64,000 nucleotides of DNA from Cupriavidus oxalaticus (GTDB lineage: Bacteria > Pseudomonadota > Gammaproteobacteria > Burkholderiales > Burkholderiaceae), in contig NZ_CP038635.1 in the NCBI RefSeq assembly GCF_004768545.1, forward strand, positions 434,001 to 498,000, given 5' to 3'. Shown in pieces: positions 63,076 to 64,000 of this stretch; positions within the stretch are counted from its first letter, which is position 1; every line of letters begins with the position of its first letter. Under the pieces are notes generated by a model. It was not told where the DNA came from, did not search any database, and saw nothing but the letters and a program-made list of their open reading frames with translations. A program made the position numbers and the translations under genes.

Positions 63076-64000
63076 ATGAAACGTCAAGAATTCGCCGTGT
63101 TTTCCTTTCTTATGACGTCGTGGCACCGCCTGCTGCTGCCGGCCGTGCTGGCCGCGATCGCCGTGCCGGCCGCCGCGCAGCTGAAGGCGCCGGGCGCGGG
63201 ACGTGCCACCGGCATCTTCGTGCCGCAGTCGTCCGACGTCACCGCGCCGGCGAGCCAGCCCAAGCTCGGCGTGCCGCAGCCCGGTGACCAGAAGCGCTCG
63301 CAGCTGGTCGACGAGGTGGTTGCCGTGGTCAACAACAGCGTGATCACGCGCCGCGAGCTGCTCGACCGCGCCGACGAGATCGAAGGCCAGCTGCGCGCCG
63401 CCGGCCGTCCGGTCCCGCCGCGCGCGGACCTGCTCGGCGAGGTGCTGGAACGCCTGGTGATGGAACGCGTGCAGACCCAGGCCGCGCAGGAAGCCGGCAT
63501 CCGCGTGACCGACCAGGAGATCGACCGCGCCATCGAATCGGTGGCGCAGCAGAACCGCATGAACGCCACCGAGCTGCGCCGCCGCGTGGAAGCCAGCGGC
63601 ATGACCTGGACCAAGTACCGCGACGAACTGCGCAAGCAGGTCCAGGTGATTCGCCTGCGCGAGCGCGAGGTCGATTCCAAGGTTCAGGTCTACGACGGCG
63701 AGATCGACAACTTCCTGGCTGCCCGCGGCGGCCAGGCCGGCGCTACCGGCCCGACCGAATACAACGTGGCGCAGATCCTCGTGCGCGTGCCCGAGAATGC
63801 CTCGGAGGCGCAGAAGCAGGCGCAGCGCGCCAAGGCCGAGGGGCTGCTGAAGCAGGCCCAGGGCGGCGCGGATTTTGCGCAGCTGGCGCAAGCCAATTCG
63901 GAAGGCCCGGAAGCCGCGCAGGGCGGCGCCATGGGCTTCCGCGAGATCGGCCGCCTGCCGGCGCTGTTCGCCAACTCGGTGGTCGACCTCCAGCCTGGCG
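63076..64000 (+). CDS. surA: Periplasmic chaperone / peptidyl-prolyl isomerase SurA, partial (N-terminal part)
   Basis: The frame is open to the window end, giving about 308 residues. A signal peptide (hydrophobic run ending VPAAAQ) precedes the SurA N-terminal domain: LVDEVVAVVNNSVITRRELL and RLVMERVQTQAAQEAGIRV. The first parvulin domain begins at EYNVAQILVRVPENASEAQK and continues with GGADFAQLAQANSEGPEAAQ. SurA escorts outer-membrane proteins, LptD being a key client, so its place 9 bases after lptD is functionally apt. In-frame ATG 63112 is an alternative start. The C-terminus is outside the window. Confidence 0.95.
   Translation, partial: MKRQEFAVFSFLMTSWHRLLLPAVLAAIAVPAAAQLKAPGAGRATGIFVPQSSDVTAPASQPKLGVPQPGDQKRSQLVDEVVAVVNNSVITRRELLDRADEIEGQLRAAGRPVPPRADLLGEVLERLVMERVQTQAAQEAGIRVTDQEIDRAIESVAQQNRMNATELRRRVEASGMTWTKYRDELRKQVQVIRLREREVDSKVQVYDGEIDNFLAARGGQAGATGPTEYNVAQILVRVPENASEAQKQAQRAKAEGLLKQAQGGADFAQLAQANSEGPEAAQGGAMGFREIGRLPALFANSVVDLQPG

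Noticed and set aside
1..64000. CRISPR arrays, prophage, integrases, transposases or toxin-antitoxin protein pairs
   Set aside because: No regularly spaced repeat array and no gene of these families was recognised anywhere in the window.

Overview
The window is high-GC betaproteobacterial chromosome, almost certainly from the Burkholderiales and most likely a Cupriavidus/Ralstonia chromosome 1. The reasons are the gene orders fmdB-DUF502-aspS, purH-fis-dusB, ruvB-ruvA-ruvC and anmK-M23 peptidase/tyrS, protein sequences close to those I know from that group, and short REP-like repeats. This assignment is inference from recalled synteny; no search was run. Coding density is high and most genes are housekeeping. 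No prophage, insertion sequence, CRISPR array or tRNA was seen.

Positions 1-11.7 kb (mostly +) hold the end of a probable ubiJ, then ubiB, a TPMT-type methyltransferase, a sodium:solute symporter, fmdB, a DUF502 membrane protein, aspS, an orphan membrane-anchored coiled-coil protein, nudB, a YbhP-like phosphatase/nuclease, mobB on the opposite strand, and clsB. Positions 12.0-19.6 kb form a beta-oxidation locus: a TetR regulator with an apparent autoregulatory operator, an acyl-CoA dehydrogenase, a 3-hydroxyacyl-CoA dehydrogenase/enoyl-CoA hydratase fusion, a thiolase, an enoyl-CoA hydratase and a convergent hotdog thioesterase. Positions 19.7-27.5 kb hold an Atm1-type ABC exporter, a LysR regulator, glutamate dehydrogenase and the glutamate/aspartate ABC importer gltIJKL. 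These last genes together suggest glutamate uptake and catabolism.

Positions 27.6-33.7 kb carry a YafJ-type amidotransferase, tartrate dehydrogenase plus glycerate kinase, pyrC, a DUF3025 protein, the RNase P RNA gene rnpB and an OsmC protein. A 709-base gene-poor stretch follows (33730-34438). It holds a strong promoter, a roughly 160-nt transcript region and a textbook terminator. That candidate small RNA carries a copy of the 16S rRNA anti-Shine-Dalgarno sequence and is the most interesting object here. Next come rplM-rpsI, a bactofilin, erpA, a phytanoyl-CoA dioxygenase-like gene divergent from a LysR gene with three evenly spaced half-sites between them, anmK, an M23 peptidase, tyrS, dtd, a PEBP protein, a histidine phosphatase, a queuosine-precursor transporter and two exported proteins.

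From 46.7 to 60.4 kb nearly everything is on the minus strand: amgK, azlC, azlD, murU, pepP, a small unknown, ubiH, dusB, fis, purH, a repeat island built from two 102-bp inverted arms, ruvC, a GDPD lipoprotein, ruvA and ruvB. The window ends with lptD and the start of surA on the plus strand. AnmK, AmgK and MurU give three steps of the peptidoglycan-recycling route that bypasses de novo UDP-MurNAc synthesis. LptD, SurA, the M23 peptidase, ClsB and bactofilin add to an envelope-maintenance theme.
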